Source of the DNA: Chondrus crispus | Taxonomy: Eukaryota > Rhodophyta > Florideophyceae > Gigartinales > Gigartinaceae | Assembly: GCF_000350225.1 (NCBI RefSeq) | Contig: NW_005178519.1 | Location: forward strand, 257,632 to 321,631 | DNA length: 64,000 bases | Direction of reading: 5' to 3' | Shown here: positions 10,529 to 22,737 of the stretch, in pieces | Position numbering within the stretch: position 1 is the first letter of the stretch | How the letters are laid out: every line of letters starts with the position of its first letter | Translations under genes and position numbers: made by a program | Notes under the pieces: model-generated | The model's database searches: none | What the model saw: the letters and a program-made list of their open reading frames with translations, nothing else | What the model was told of the DNA's origin: nothing

Positions 10529-11592
10529 GTAGTGCAATGTGCCTGGCAGGCCGCAAACGCAGTCCGACGGTCAAACAAAAAGAAGAAAAACAACAACAGC
10601 AACAACCACTGCCGATGGCACGCGCTACGGAGCGTTCGAGACTCCCTTTCCCCTTGTGTGGGCTTGCGGCCCACGGTAGCTCGACTCCGACGGGGGGAGT
10701 CAACGGAAGGCACCCAGCCCGGGAAGATAATGGTGGTAGAGAGTTGTGAAGACTTGAGCGCTCGACGAGTGCGGGTTGGGCTTGTCTACGAGGATGTAAC
10801 TGCGGTTCGCTGGGTTGTAAGGCCAATGCTCGACGAGCGTCTTCAGTACCTTGCGTATAATTCAAGGTCTTCGACGGGGGCTTGTTCAGCACTTCCCGAC
10901 GGGATCGTAACCGTGTAGCAACGCTACTACCGACGTGTTGCCCGATGGCTAAAAACACCCTCACCATCGCGATCGCGATGGCGGTAGGTGGTACCAACTC
11001 TGTCTTATACAGTAAGACCTTCGACGGAGGCGTCATTACAACATCCTCCCCACGGAACTTGAAACAGTAGCAGCGCTACACAGCGTGTTGCCCGATGGCT
11101 AAAACACCTACACCGGATCGGTCGCAACCGACTCCAATGGAACCAACACAATTAAGGGAAAATAGATGTAGAGATAGAAAAGGATACGAATTAGAGATAG
11201 AAAAAGGTAAAAGGAAAAGGAAAAGGGGACCCCGACCAATAGGGGATGTCGTTAGCAGCGTAAAAGTGAAGCGCGTCGCGTGAACGGAAGCGGTCTTCGA
11301 CGAAGACGAGATCTAACTCCGGCAACTCGGGTTACCTTTACTGACTTGGTGGTCAGAGGGCTAAGGTATATATCGCCCCGCCGAAGCCACTACAGTAGCT
11401 CGCGGCGCTAGATCCTAGATCTAATCTAGTGTCAGCAGAGTTAATGCCAACTAATTAACTAAATAAAATAAAATAATTAAAAATTAAAACTGTGCAATTA
11501 ATCACACGTGTGTCCCCCAACCCGGACTACTTTTCATATCCAAATATTTTCCTTTCTTTTCACCCCCCTTTTCAGGTGCGTATTGCACTACA
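10529..11592 (-). mobile_element. 3' LTR of family B fragment B0
   Basis: A 1,064-bp repeat bounded by TGTAGTGCAAT and ATTGCACTACA. Of the other B LTRs it is closest to those of B4 (shared tgcctggcaggccgc start and tandem cgatggctaaaacacc units). The polypurine tract, read here as tatccccctt, follows at 11593, which makes this the 3' LTR of a minus-oriented element. It inserted in the RT of A1. Confidence 0.85.
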
Positions 11593-11715
11593 TATCCCCC
11601 TTCCGAGCGCTCTTGTACGCCGCCCCGCCATCGTGTAATCTCCTCGCCGTTTCTCTCATAACCCTACACCGCCGTGTCCGGTAATCGGTGAAAGTGCAAG
11701 AGCAAGACGGGCCTT

Positions 11716-12503
11716 ATGTTTCCTTCATCCCCGAGTCACTCGAGTGGTGGTACCAAACGCAAGCGCTACGGTGTGGGCTTTTCTTCCACTTTTCACGACC
11801 CTCTAAGTCTTCCTTCCATCCCTCGACTACCCCCTGATTCCCAACATGCCGGCCCTGTTGTTCACATCGATTCCGGTCCTAACACTCCGTCCTCGCGTCG
11901 ATACCCTGCTGCGTCGGAGCTCCACGATAAGGCCATGCGCCTTAATCCTGAGCTTTTTGCTTCCGCTATATGGTTCTCAGTGATCGGTGTATGCGCCTTT
12001 GATGACATTGCTCACTCGTTCGCCGACGGCGCCGGTATGCTTCCAGGACAAATCCCCCTTCAAGCTATTCGGTCTTACGGTTGATTGGCTCGCATCGCCA
12101 TTCCTCCCTCCATCCTGTGTCACACCCCGCCCCGTGGGTGTGCGGTGTTATCGACCCGCTTCATGACCGCTGTGTGCGACAGGCTTGAGCTGCCATTGAG
12201 GCAGGATCTCATCCCTGAGAAATTCGGTTGTGACACGTGGCAGTTTCGCACCGACGGCGAGCGGTCTTACCTCGATAACATGTTGGCCTGAACCTCCGAT
12301 AACCCTCCTCGTGAAGCTAACCGCCTTTGGTTCAACCAACGGACCGTCTCGGGCGACGCTATGATGTGGACCAACCCCATAATTCCGGCTAATTTCCGAC
12401 TTATCAAGCCGGGTACCATCTCCTTTTTCAGCACACAGTGCGCTTCGAACGCCGTATTCGGTCGGACACGGGTTATTTTGTGGCCTACCAGATGTTGGAG
12501 GCG
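11716..12503 (+). pseudogene. ORF X copy in B0, decayed and truncated
   Basis: The product starts MFPSSPSHSSGGTKRKRYG and is very close to the copies at 20885 and 32771. Two Trp codons have become TGA (12082-12084 and 12289-12291), and a small deletion near 12420 shifts the frame. The similarity ends at about 12503, just after the segment encoding YQMLEA, where unrelated GC-rich DNA begins. The copy is therefore dead. It lies antisense to B0, 124 bp from its 3' LTR, as in every other copy. Confidence 0.85.
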
Positions 12504-13819
12504 TGGTCGCACCTGTGGAGGCGGTGGGGGACGGAGCCGCCGCCAAGCTGCGTGACAGCCCGCGCCGGCGATGGCTTCCTGCGGCGGGGCGTTCGCGCGC
12601 TGTAGCGTGGTGACGACGGCGTCTTCGTGTGTACGCTCTCAACGCGTTTGAGCGCGTGTGACGAATCTCTAAATCCTCGTTGTTGTTCGCCCGCGCGGAG
12701 GGCGCGGGGTCCGCCGGCGCGTTCGGGCCGGGGGAGGTCGGTGTCGACGCTCTTATCCGCACCTCCTACCATACAATATGGGGCGTGCCCCATCGAAGGA
12801 CACGCGCTCCACACGCTGCTTTTAGCTGTCCGATTGCGTGTTGTTCCTCCGACCTGTCCTGTCGGTAGTAGGGGCACGTGCGCACGTGCACGTTGCTTCA
12901 CTGTGCGTTTCTTTCTTTCTTGATTATTTCCGGGGTGGTGGCGGTTTGCCGCCTAGCCAATAGCGGCAGTGACTTGGCATACAGTGTCATTCGGTCTGTG
13001 CTTCCCACATATTTTTGGAGCATTCCCCCCAATTGTTTTTGGTTTGTGGTAACAGACTGGCAGTGGGGTTGGCGGCGCGCGACGGCGCCCTTCCCGCATA
13101 GTACAGTGGGGTCGCAGCGGCGTCACTTTTTGTATGCCCACCTCTTCTCGTCTGCGCATTGTCCGGCATCTGCTACAGCGAGCTCGTGAGTCCCTCCCAC
13201 GCGTGATACTGGCCGCGACCGATCGGGCCATTTCCGGACTAGGGCGGCGACGACGCTCTCCTAGATCGCGACGGCAACTACGCGAGACGTTTAGTTCCCA
13301 GCCGTTCGTGCTACTCGGCGTTGGTGTGTCGCGTGAGTGGGTTTAGATTTTCAACCCGTCTTGAAGTCCTCTCCCCTTTTCGAGTCGAGCACTGTACTGG
13401 CGAGTGCTATCTGCTGCTTCCGCGTTCCTTCGGAGGTCGTTAACCACCTTGTCCTGCTGGTTGCTGTACGACCAATTTTCGTAAGGCCGTACGTGCGGTA
13501 TTTTCTTCCGAGGTCAGTTACCGCCGGTGGGTCGCGTCCGCGGTACTTGATGGTCAATACGTCTTGACATTTCGCGGTTTCCTTTGCCACCCCTTCGTAT
13601 CGGCACATTTGACCTTCTGTACGCGTAATCTGTCTCTAGCCTCGAGGCATTAATTTTGCTGTGACGAGGCAGTTGAGGGACCCCTCCTCAAGAGTGAACG
13701 TCGGCGTTCACTTCCGAGGAGAGGTCTCTCCGTGTTCGCGTCCGGAGTCGTTTAGCGTAGCGCGACACTAACTCCTCGGGCACGTGAGTTCTCGCGGTCC
13801 AGGTGGGCGTATCGTAGTC
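12504..13819. other. Unassigned DNA between B0 and B1
   Basis: The first 300 bp are very GC-rich and the rest is mixed. I find no match by eye to the A or B elements, no gag-pol motifs and no convincing gene. It may be host DNA, or the remnant of another repeat joined to B0 by a deletion. The 5 bp before LTR B1 are cgccc (13820-13824), the expected left target duplication. Confidence 0.5.
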
Positions 13820-13824
13820 CGCCC

Positions 13825-14871
13825 TGTAGTGCAATGTGCCTGTCAGGCCGGAACCAGGGTCCAACGGTCCAGCGACAACACAACCAAAAAACAACAAACA
13901 ACGAGAGTTTCCGACGGCACAGTCCTACGGAGTGTCCGATTCTCCCTTTCCCTTTAAGTGGGTTTGCGGCCCACAGTAGCTCAAGTCCCTGATAAGGGGG
14001 GGGGCAAAAGGAAGAGGCCCGTCGCGGGACGAATGGTGGTAGAGTCTTGTGCAGGCAGCTGCTCGGCGAGTTCGGGGCGGTAATTAGGAAGCCCGGCCCG
14101 ATGGGTCGTAAATCCAATGCTCGCGGAGCGCCTGTTATACCTTATACCCTTGATAAGGTCTTCGACGGAGGCGTCGCAACGCAGCCCGATGGGAATTAGC
14201 AAACACGTAACAGCACTACATCTCCGTACTGCCCGATGGCAAAGTACCGACACCGGAACGGTCGCAACCTGTATCCGATGGAACCAACACTGTCCTGTAT
14301 ACACAACAGGACCTTCGAGGCAAACGTCGTTGCAACAGCCTCCGTCGGAATGAGCAAACAAGTAGCAGCGCTACACCCACGTGTCGCCCGATGGCTAAGA
14401 CATCTACACCGGTCCGGTTGCAACCAAAGCCGATGGCACCAACACAAGATAGGGGAAACGAGGCCTTCAAGACTGAGAGAAACCGCGCACCGAGGGTTTG
14501 CGAGCAGGGCGAACCCCCGAGCGCAAAGGATAACGTAATCTGTGGTCAAAGGGAGCGTCTTGGGAAAGACGGACTTCGACCAAGGCGATATTCAACTCTG
14601 GCAACTCGGGTTACCTTTACTGACTTGGTGGTCAGAGGGCTAAGGTATGTATCGCCCCGCCAGAGCCTCTACAGTAGCTCGCGGCGCTAGATCCTAGATC
14701 TAATCTAGTGCCAGCAAAATTAATGACAACTAATTAACTAAATAAAATAAAATAATTAAAAATTATAACTATGCAATTAATCACACGTGTGTCCCCCAAC
14801 CCGGACTACTTTTCATATCCAAATATTTTCCTTTCTTTTCACCCCCTTTTTCAGGTGCGTATTGCACTACA
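13825..14871 (-). mobile_element. 3' LTR of outer element B1
   Basis: 1,047 bp, TGTAGTGCAAT...ATTGCACTACA, read on the minus strand. It belongs to the LTR subtype starting tgcctgtcaggc, like the B2 LTRs. The polypurine tract complement tatccccctt begins at 14872. The other LTR should lie beyond 64000, because the B1 gag-pol runs off the window end. Confidence 0.88.
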
Positions 14872-14977
14872 TATCCCCCTTCTGAGCGTCCTTGCACATC
14901 GGCTACACTCCTTGATCTCCAACTCCTTCTTCTCTTCTCGACTCCTTCTTTCTCCATTTCTGACCGACGGTCTCCGC

Positions 14978-16706
14978 ATGAGCAAGGACAAGACGAATCC
15001 CACGTGTCCTCCACCTCCAGAGCTCGCGGGCGAAAATACTGCCCGTTGACGCACCGGTGTCGGCTTCGCGAACAAGTCTCGCGCTTCCGTCGACCTCCTT
15101 CCTAAACCCCGACGTCCCCCTGATTCGGACGCCTCCGACCCGGCGTTTCATCCAGGCTATCATCCCTCTTGGGTAGCCCGCCACTACCCCTCGCTCGAAG
15201 AGCTACAGGACAAAATCATGCACGAACATCCTTCCTTATTTGCCTCGGCCCAGTGGTTCTCCTCCGTGGGTATTCGCGACGTTTCCAAAATCGAACACCA
15301 ATTCGCCGACGACGCGGGCATGCTTCCCGGTAATCTCCCTATGCTTGCTATCCGCTCCTTTGACTGGCGAACCCGCATAGCAATTCCAACTTCCATCCTA
15401 CGTCATCCTCCCCCACGGGGCCGTCCCACTCTCTCTCTGCGATTTATGGAGGCCGTATTCGCTCGGCTTGCCATCCCCATTTCCGACACCCTCATACCCT
15501 CGTCATACGGTTGCGACACTTGGCGTTGTCGTACAGAGGGCGAACGCCTCTACTTGGACAATCTCATTGATATCACCTTTGGTGACCCTGCCGCCGAGGC
15601 GGATCGCCTGTGGCGAAACCGACATACTGTCACATCCAATGCCATTTTCTGGACCGAACCCATTATCCCTTCGAATTTCCGTCATTTAAAACGCGGGGGT
15701 ACTTTCTTCTTTCAGAACACAGTGCGCTTTGAACGGCGTATTCGGTCTGATACGGGGTACTTCATCGGCTACCAAATGGTAGAGGCGCGCGAGATTTCCC
15801 GTCAGCATTATGAAAGTCGTTACCAGCGCATCCCCTCATGGTGGAGCCAGTACGAGGTGAGTCAAGGCTTTTGGGCTGAAATGGGACCCATACTCACGTA
15901 CTATGGCAGCTACCTGCGGGATCCGCAACACGGGTTATGGGCGGTCTTCCTCACAGAGTGGTGCGTCAAAGTAGCTGCGACCCTCTTGTGGGAGACCTAC
16001 GATTGCTGGCGCCTGTGGCACCTCCCCGCGAAGCTAATAGCACAAATGCGTCTATTGGACTTCTCTGTCCCTCTGGGTGGCTCTGATTTCAATCGCGAAA
16101 TACGCTCCCTCCTTGATGCGATAGAGGGCGTGGATTGGGACTGTGTCCTCCCGCAAAACTCCTCTCGATCTTTCAATCGCCAACGTTCCTCATTCTCCCC
16201 TGGTCGAAACCACCCAGCCGCGGGCGACTTCGTGTGGTTCAACCCCTGGACATCGACCCTCTGCTCAGCGTGGGAAGCTCAAACGAGCCGCCGATTCGGA
16301 AACCAAACACCGGTTCCCGACATTACCCCCATTGTCACATCTGACCCTCGGGAGCTTCACGTATGCTCCCGTCCTTCCTCTCCAACTCCTCCTCGATCGG
16401 CTGTCCCTGCTTCCCCGCACGCAGCCCTAGTCTCTCCATCCTCGTCAAAGGCGCTTTCAGCTGTCTAAATTCCCTCGGCAGGCCACACCGAGAAATTATC
16501 GGTGAGGGAAGTGAGATCTCCCCCCCCCGTCTCCTACAATTTCCAAAAATACCCACGACGTCACGAGCGTATACAGTGCCTTGCTCCGCGCTCACGGTGT
16601 TGAGGGAGAGGCTCTGCAAGGAGCCTCGATTGATGACTTGCGAGTTTTGGCTCGCCTCGTGTCATCACTTCCAAAGGGCAAATCCTTTGGCAACCCTTCT
16701 ATATGA
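14978..16706 (+). pseudogene. ORF X copy in B1 (near full length, 1 stop, 1 frameshift)
   Basis: Unrecognised family, about 575 codons in this copy. The start at 14978 (MSKDKTNPTC) lies 106 bp from the LTR edge, matching other copies. An in-frame TGA at 15047-15049 breaks an otherwise continuous frame that resumes through AFHPGYHPSWVAR, FADDAGMLPG, DTGYFIGYQM, YQRIPSWWSQYEV and WCVKVAATLLWETYDCW. A Pro/Ser-rich linker follows AAGDFVWFNPWTST. After 16468 the conserved C-terminus (LLRAHGVEGEALQGA, then DLRVLARLVSSLP) continues in another frame to TGA 16704-16706, so a frameshift lies between about 16400 and 16590. The same C-terminus in the B3 copy shows it is genuine. It is antisense to B1 gag-pol. 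Function unknown; no catalytic motif found. Confidence 0.8.
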
Positions 16707-19636
16707 GCTGACGGGCGCGACACTTCCCTCGTGATAGCTTGTCGCATCTCTATCCTGCCTGCGTAACGCTGAATTTGCGACATCGTCATGTCGCCTTTGA
16801 TCCGTAAATTGAATCTTCCTGCGTGCTCCTTCGTCCCTTCGTTCCCTCCTCTTTTTCTCATTGATGCCCACCCCGTCATGATCACAGTGGCACCCTTATA
16901 CCTCCTTCCTCCTTCTTTTCACCTCGCTACTTCCTCCTCTTTTCCATTTTTCTTGGCGCTCCCTCCCCGTTATGATCACGGTAGTGCCCTCATATTTTCT
17001 CCTTCCTTCTCTTCTCCTACCCCTTTTCCTCCTCTTTTTCTCGTGCGCCCCCGCTTTCCTTCTCTTGAACCTGCCGACCTCACATGTCGATTTTCCTGTG
17101 AAAATCGACCCCACAGGAGTGCAGAGATCGCCGACTTTCCGATCGCCTAGTAGGGGAGTTCCTGCAGCTCCCCTTTCCCCTTGCACTCCCAATTCTCGAG
17201 GATGACCCCCGAAAAAAAATAACAATAAAAACAAAAGAGAAACAGGATGGGTTGGTCTTCGAACGTGGCAGAGGTTCGAGCCTCCTTGCCATGCGCCCGT
17301 GTCTGTCATCCAGGGAAATGCCTTGAGTCACATTGTCCTGTTCGGCTAATAAAACTCAGGTGTTCAGGCATCGTGAAGTTGAATCACGAAGCCAATTGCG
17401 TCTCCCTTGAGAGTATATCTCCAATCAATCCTCGAGCGGCTCCTTGCGAGGCGGAATAGTCGTTGACCAAGCCCCGGAGAGGGGCGTCCTGAAATCCACC
17501 TCTGGAAGTTTGGTGCTTCCATGTTGCGTCCCCATCCATGATGCCTGCGTCTAATTTTCGTTCTCTTATTTTTCCCTACTCTTTTCCATCCTTGCCGCAT
17601 GACGGACGTCTCCTTTTTCTTGATACCAGGCCCTCGTGTGACCTCTTCCTCCTCTTTAATCTCAGTGCACGTCCCTTTCCTTCCCCCTCTTACGACGTGA
17701 TCCCCCCGATTGGGAGGGTTATTCTCACAGTCCGGCGGGAGGTCTACTCCTTGATCGCGTTGACATTTCGCTCCCCCACGTAAGCGGAGGGGGTAGTAAA
17801 TAAATAAACAATCGAAGCATGAACTGTAGAACGAAAATGAAAGAAATGCGAAAGGAAGTGAAGTGGGTGCTTCATGACGAGACGCTCGTGGTTGGAAACA
17901 ACGACAGGAAAGACATGAGCCAGACGTCGTCAGATGCTAAAAGCAACGATTGGGTCATTAGTAACAAGCCCATTTAGCGACGCTTTCTCTCCTTGGGAGT
18001 TATTCTCTCCTCGGGGGCCTCCTGTGTGTTCGTGGTAGAGCGTGGCGCGACGATCTCAGTTGCCTCATCAAATGAAGACCTCAAGACCCCTCTCACTGAA
18101 GCGGGGCTTGCCGATCCACTTTCTTTCTTCCCTTTTTGGTTTTCCATTTTTCTTCCTCGACAAGGGAACTGTGTTGCGAGAATAAATGTTCGCGGTCGGG
18201 GACCGGACAAGTATGGTCTTCCTGAGCGAAGGTGCGAACCTGATTGTCGGCGGTAATGCCGACCTTTTGTTACCTTGGCTCGTGCAGAAGGACGCTCTCG
18301 CTCATTGATCGTCACTAGCGAATTCGACGATCCGCTGTGTGCGCTCTTGGCAGTGTCTGGCACGGTAGGTGGTGACGATGCAGTTGGGTGACCCTGGATA
18401 CTCCTGTTGTCGGTTGTAGCAGGCGTCGCTCAAGTGTCGCGCCACGAACAAGCGCTGTAATTTTCCACTCAATTACGAATTTGACTTCCGAAGGCTGACA
18501 CGTGTTCCATTTTCGACCTTCACCGCTAGTCCAGCAGCTCTCTGGCGGCATCCTTATTATTTTTTTTCTTTTGTGATCAGATCATGCCCTTCGAGGGCGG
18601 ACCACTGATCCAAGCGTCACTTCACGCGTGCGCTACGGCAGCGCGTGATCTGGTCTAAAGAGGTGCATTACTGTGCTTCAGTCTGAGACTACAATATGTT
18701 TCCCATTTGTTGTTTGGGCAGTTCACCCCGTTTCGTTCAGGAGAGGGGGTTTCAGTCGAAATCACCTAAGTCATTCCCGTTTTCCTCTCCTCAGTTCGTG
18801 TGATTCGGGTCCCCTGTGCCCATCCCTTCTCTCTCGTCGCAGCGCGGTCCCAGCGTCATTCCACTCTGAAGGTCCCGACCTCGTGTGAGGGCAGCGACAA
18901 CTCTCTTCACATTTCCAATAGTCCGCTCACGGTTCCTTCGCATCTCGCCCCGTACACGGGCTCTCGATTGACCTCACTCATGAGAACCTGAAACTCGACT
19001 GCATCTTTCCGCACTCCCTTTTTCGTCAATTTGACACCGCCCCTCTTTTCCTGTTCTCCTTCCCAATTTTGTCACGCTTACTCATTTCTGCCGCCATCGG
19101 GTAGCGACTCCATGCTTCCTAAATTGGAAACGGCCCCTCGATCAGCCGATCGCCTGGACTGACTCCCCCTGGTAGGCTGTGCTTGAATCCTATCATCAAG
19201 CTTGTTCCGTCGTATAATTCGTTTCCCTTTCGTCTCGAAGCATCACGTAATAGCTTAATCACGGTTGAATGGCACTTCCCCTTGATCGTAGACGTCCGGC
19301 GTATTCGCCGGGAAGTCGTGCGCTTGCTCGGGGGTCGCCGACCGAAGTGCGGCGCGTGGGGAGAGAACAAACAAAAGCAAACCAAATAAAACAAAACGAC
19401 ACAGAATAGCGAAAAAGAAAAAAGTGGGTAAGTAAATCCTCGATGAGGATGTTAGTCATTGGAGGACTCGAGTTACAAAACGGGTTCGTTCCGCAGGGTT
19501 GCCGTCGACTGTGGGCGACGACCAAAAAACAGTTCTTTTGAATTTCTTTATGCTCCTAGAGGGCGGGCTGTTGATTGCCACTGTCCTTTTTACGTGCCTC
19601 CCTCGATTTTCGTGCGAGCGGCTTCCACGAGGCCAT
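16707..19636 (-). other. B1 spacer, left part (between ORF X and B2 insertion)
   Basis: About 2.9 kb with no recognised gene. It is pyrimidine-rich on the plus strand at 16830-17070, like the purine-rich 55380-55610 of B3 in the opposite orientation, so it is the same spacer. A-rich tracts at 17214-17245 and 19375-19420 read as T/pyrimidine-rich runs on the gag-pol strand. It ends at the target duplication gccat and resumes at 58668. Confidence 0.6.
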
Positions 19637-20762
19637 TGTAGTGCAATGTGCCTGTCAGGCCAAGACCAAGGCCCAACGGTCCAGCAACAACACAACCGAC
19701 AAACAACATGCAACAAGAGTTGCCGACGGCACAGCCCTACGGAGTGTCCGATTCTCCCTTTCCCTTTAAGTGGGTTTGCAGCCCACAGTAGCTCAAGTCC
19801 CTGATAGGGGGGGTAAAAGGAAGAGTCACGCCCCGGGACGAATGGTGGTAGAGTCTTGTACAAGCAGTTTCTCGGCGAGTTCGGGGCGATGATTAGGAAG
19901 CCCGGCCCGATGGGTCGTAAATCTAATGCTCCCGGAGCACCTGTTACACCTTATACCCTTGATAAGGTCTTCGATGGAGGCGTCGCAACGCGGCCGGTCG
20001 GGAATTAGCAAACACGTAGCAGCGCTACACCTCCGTACTGCCCGATGGCAAAGTATCGACACCGGAACGGTCGCAACCTGTATCCGATGGAACCAACACT
20101 GTCCGGTATTCACTACAGGACCTTCGAGGGAAACGTCGTTGCAACAGCTTCCGTCGGTGAACGTAAACAAGTAGCAACGCTACATCCACGTGTCGCCCGA
20201 TGGCCAAGACACCTACACCGGTCCGGTTGCAACCAAAGCCGATGGCACCAACAACAAACAAAAGAACCAACACAAGAGCCCGATGACTCCAGTCGTCACA
20301 ATGCGGATCGCAATCAGGCAATGTGGAACCAACACAAGATAAGGGAATAGAAATAGAGATAGAAATAGAAAAGGATAGGTGAAATAAAGGAAAAGGAAAG
20401 GGAACCCCCGAGCGCAAAAGATAACGTAATCTGTGGTCAAAGGGAGCGTCTTGGGAAAGACGGACTTCGACCAAGGCGATATTCAACTCTGGCAACTCGG
20501 GTTACCTTTACTGACTTGGTGGTCGGAGGGCTAAGGTATGTATCGCCCCGCCGGAGCCACTACAGTAGCTCGCGGCGCTAGATCCTAAATCTAATGTAGT
20601 GTCAGCAAAATTAATGACAACTAATTAACTAAATAAAATAAAATAATTAAAAATTAAAACTGTGCAATTAATCACACGTGTGTCCCCCAACCCGGACTAC
20701 TTTTCATATCCAAATATTTTCCTTTCTTTTCACCCCCCTTTTCAGGTGCGTATTGCACTACA
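19637..20762 (-). mobile_element. 3' LTR of B2
   Basis: 1,126 bp, TGTAGTGCAAT...ATTGCACTACA. The partner is 28789-29913 plus base 58667, also 1,126 bp and of the same subtype. Preceded by target duplication gccat (19632-19636). The polypurine tract complement tatccccctt follows at 20763. Confidence 0.92.
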
Positions 20763-20884
20763 TATCCCCCTTCCGAGCACTCTTGCACGCCGCCCGGCCA
20801 TCGTATAATCTCCTCGCCGTTTCTCTCATAACCCCACACCGCCGTGTCCGGTAATCGGTGAAAGTGCAAGAGCAAGACGGGCCC

Positions 20885-22045
20885 ATGTTTCCTTCGTCCC
20901 TGAGCCACTCGAGTGGTGGTACCAAACGCAAGCGCTACGGCGTAGGCTTTTCTTCCACTTTTCACGACCCTCTAAGTCTTCCTTCCATCCCTCGACTACC
21001 CCCTGATTCCCAGCATGTCGACCCTGTTGCCCACCCCGATTCCGATTCTAACGCACTACCCTCGCGTCGATACCCTGCTGCGTTGGAACTCTACGATAAG
21101 TCCATGCGCCTTAATCCTGAGCTTTTTGCTTCCGCTAAATGGTTCTCAGTGATCGGTGTATGCGCCTTCGATGACATTGCTTACTCGTTCGCCGATGGCG
21201 CCGGTATGCTTCCAGGACAAATCCCCCTTCAAGCCATTCGGTCTTACGGTTGGTTGGCTCGCATCGCCATTCCTCCCTCCATCCTCTGTCACACTCCGCC
21301 TCGTGGTCGTGCGGTGTTATCGACCCGCTTCATGACCGTTGTGTGCGACAGGCTTGAGCTGCCATTGCCGCAGGATCTCATTCCTGAGGAATTCGGTTGT
21401 GACACGTGGCAATTTCGCACCGAGGGCGAGCGGTCTTATCTCGATAACATGTTGGCCTGGACCTCCGATAACCCTCCTCGTGAAGCTAACCGCCTTTGGT
21501 TCAACCAACGAACCGTCTCGGGCGACGCTATGATGTGGACCAACGCCATAATTCCGGCTAATTTCCGACTCATCAAGCGGGGTACCATCCCCTTCTTCCA
21601 GCACACAGTGCGCTTCGAACGCCGTATTCGGTCGGACACGGGTTATTTTGTGGCCTACCAGATGTTGGAGGCGCGCGAAATCTCGAGGTCCCATTACGCG
21701 AATCGTTACCAGCGTATTCCGTCGTGGTGGAGCCAATTTGAGGTCTGCCAAGGCTTCTGGGCTGAGCTCGGCCCCGTGTACACGTATTACGGAAGGTATT
21801 TACGTGACCCTCGACACGGCCTTTGGGTAGTCTTCCTCACAGAGTGGTGTACCAAAGTGGCAGTGACCCTCCTGTGGGAGACCTACGACTGCTGGACGTT
21901 GTGGTACTTGCCTCCCCAGCTCATCAGCCTTATGCGACGCCTCGATTATTCGATTCTCCTGGGCGGCGCTGATGCAGACACCGAACTGCATTCTCTAATA
22001 CGCTGGATTCGAGCTAAATCCTTTCAAACTTGGCTGTGCTTGTAA
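20885..22045 (+). pseudogene. ORF X copy in B2, fused to antisense integrase
   Basis: ATG at 20885 (MFPSSLSHSSGG), 122 bp from the LTR. Open and undamaged for about 370 codons through FADGAGMLPGQ, FGCDTWQFRTEGERSYLD, RSDTGYFVAYQML, RIPSWWSQFEVCQGFWAELG and WETYDCW. After D-A-D-T-E-L-H-S-L (about 22000) it enters B2 integrase DNA in antisense, adding some 13 foreign residues before the stop at 22045. The C-terminal third known from the B1 and B3 copies is gone. The junction has short shared bases (tacgct), as expected of a microhomology deletion. Confidence 0.88.
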
Positions 22046-22737
22046 CGCAATGCTTCTCAGCGCCCGAGCTAACACCAGGTCGAAGGGCGCGATGTTCGTA
22101 GTTCGATGCGCTTGCGTGTTGTATGCGAACGTCACGGCGTCGCTAAATAGGTCCCAGTCCTTGGGATGCTCTCCAACATATTTTCGCAACGCGCAAGTCA
22201 GCGTGCGGTTAAACCTCTCAACTTTTCCGTTGGCTTGCGGGTGGTATGTAGTCGTGAACACATTGCGTATGCCGAGAATTCGGCAGATGTTCTGAAAGAA
22301 CCGGGCCGTGAACTGTGTTCCATTGTCGGACAGCAGCTTGACCGGCGGTCCGTACACGAATTCCCAATGGTGAACGAAGGCTTGTGTGATGTGCGCAGCT
22401 GATATCTTCTTCAACGGTACGGTTCGTACCAGTTTCGAGTATCGATCGCTGATCACGAGAATATACTGATTTCCTCGTTTAGTTGTAATTACCTCGCCGA
22501 GAATGTCGATAGCGACAAACTCCAGCGGAGCTTTGAGCGTGAACAGCTTCATTTTCTTCGTGTTTCTTCTTAACTTCACCCTTTCCCGCGCACATGCGGC
22601 GCAATTCTTCGCGACTGCGTAGCAGTCTAGGGCCATCGTGGGCCAATAAAAATATCTTCTCAATGTCTTGTAACGTTTCCTGCCTCCCGGGTGGCCTGCC
22701 AATTTTGCGTAGTGGCTCAACCCTAGGACGCGGTCCC
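22000..22737 (-). pseudogene. pol: B2 integrase, catalytic part
   Basis: Continuous frame for about 240 codons. The zinc-binding half shows SHYAKLAGHPGG and the C-x2-C pair NCAACAR. The D,D,E core shows VAIDILGE, LSDNGTQFT and the glutamate in NGKVERFNRTL, all intact. Integrase would insert the cDNA into chromatin. It lacks its C-terminal tail and chromodomain because of the deletion at about 22000. It is cut from its N-terminus by the solo LTR at 22738-23438. Confidence 0.9.

Noticed and set aside
9282..11036. Minus-strand ORF of 584 codons
   Set aside because: It is antisense to the A1 protease and RT and runs across the A1/B0 junction into an LTR. It is a shadow of GC-rich coding DNA.
12148..12762. 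Minus-strand ORF of 204 codons
   Set aside because: It overlaps decayed ORF X and crosses its breakpoint at about 12503; low-complexity Arg/Ala composition.
16363..16734. Separate plus-strand gene of 123 codons
   Set aside because: It is out of frame with both parts of ORF X, which overlap it; only a shadow.
19826..20495. ORFs inside LTRs (also 13981-14361, 28945-29322, 44990-45502)
   Set aside because: They recur in LTR copies in overlapping frames because of tandem repeats, with no motifs and no independent conservation.
21317..21751. Minus-strand ORF of 144 codons repeated at 33203-33637
   Set aside because: It is the antisense shadow of ORF X and recurs only because ORF X does.
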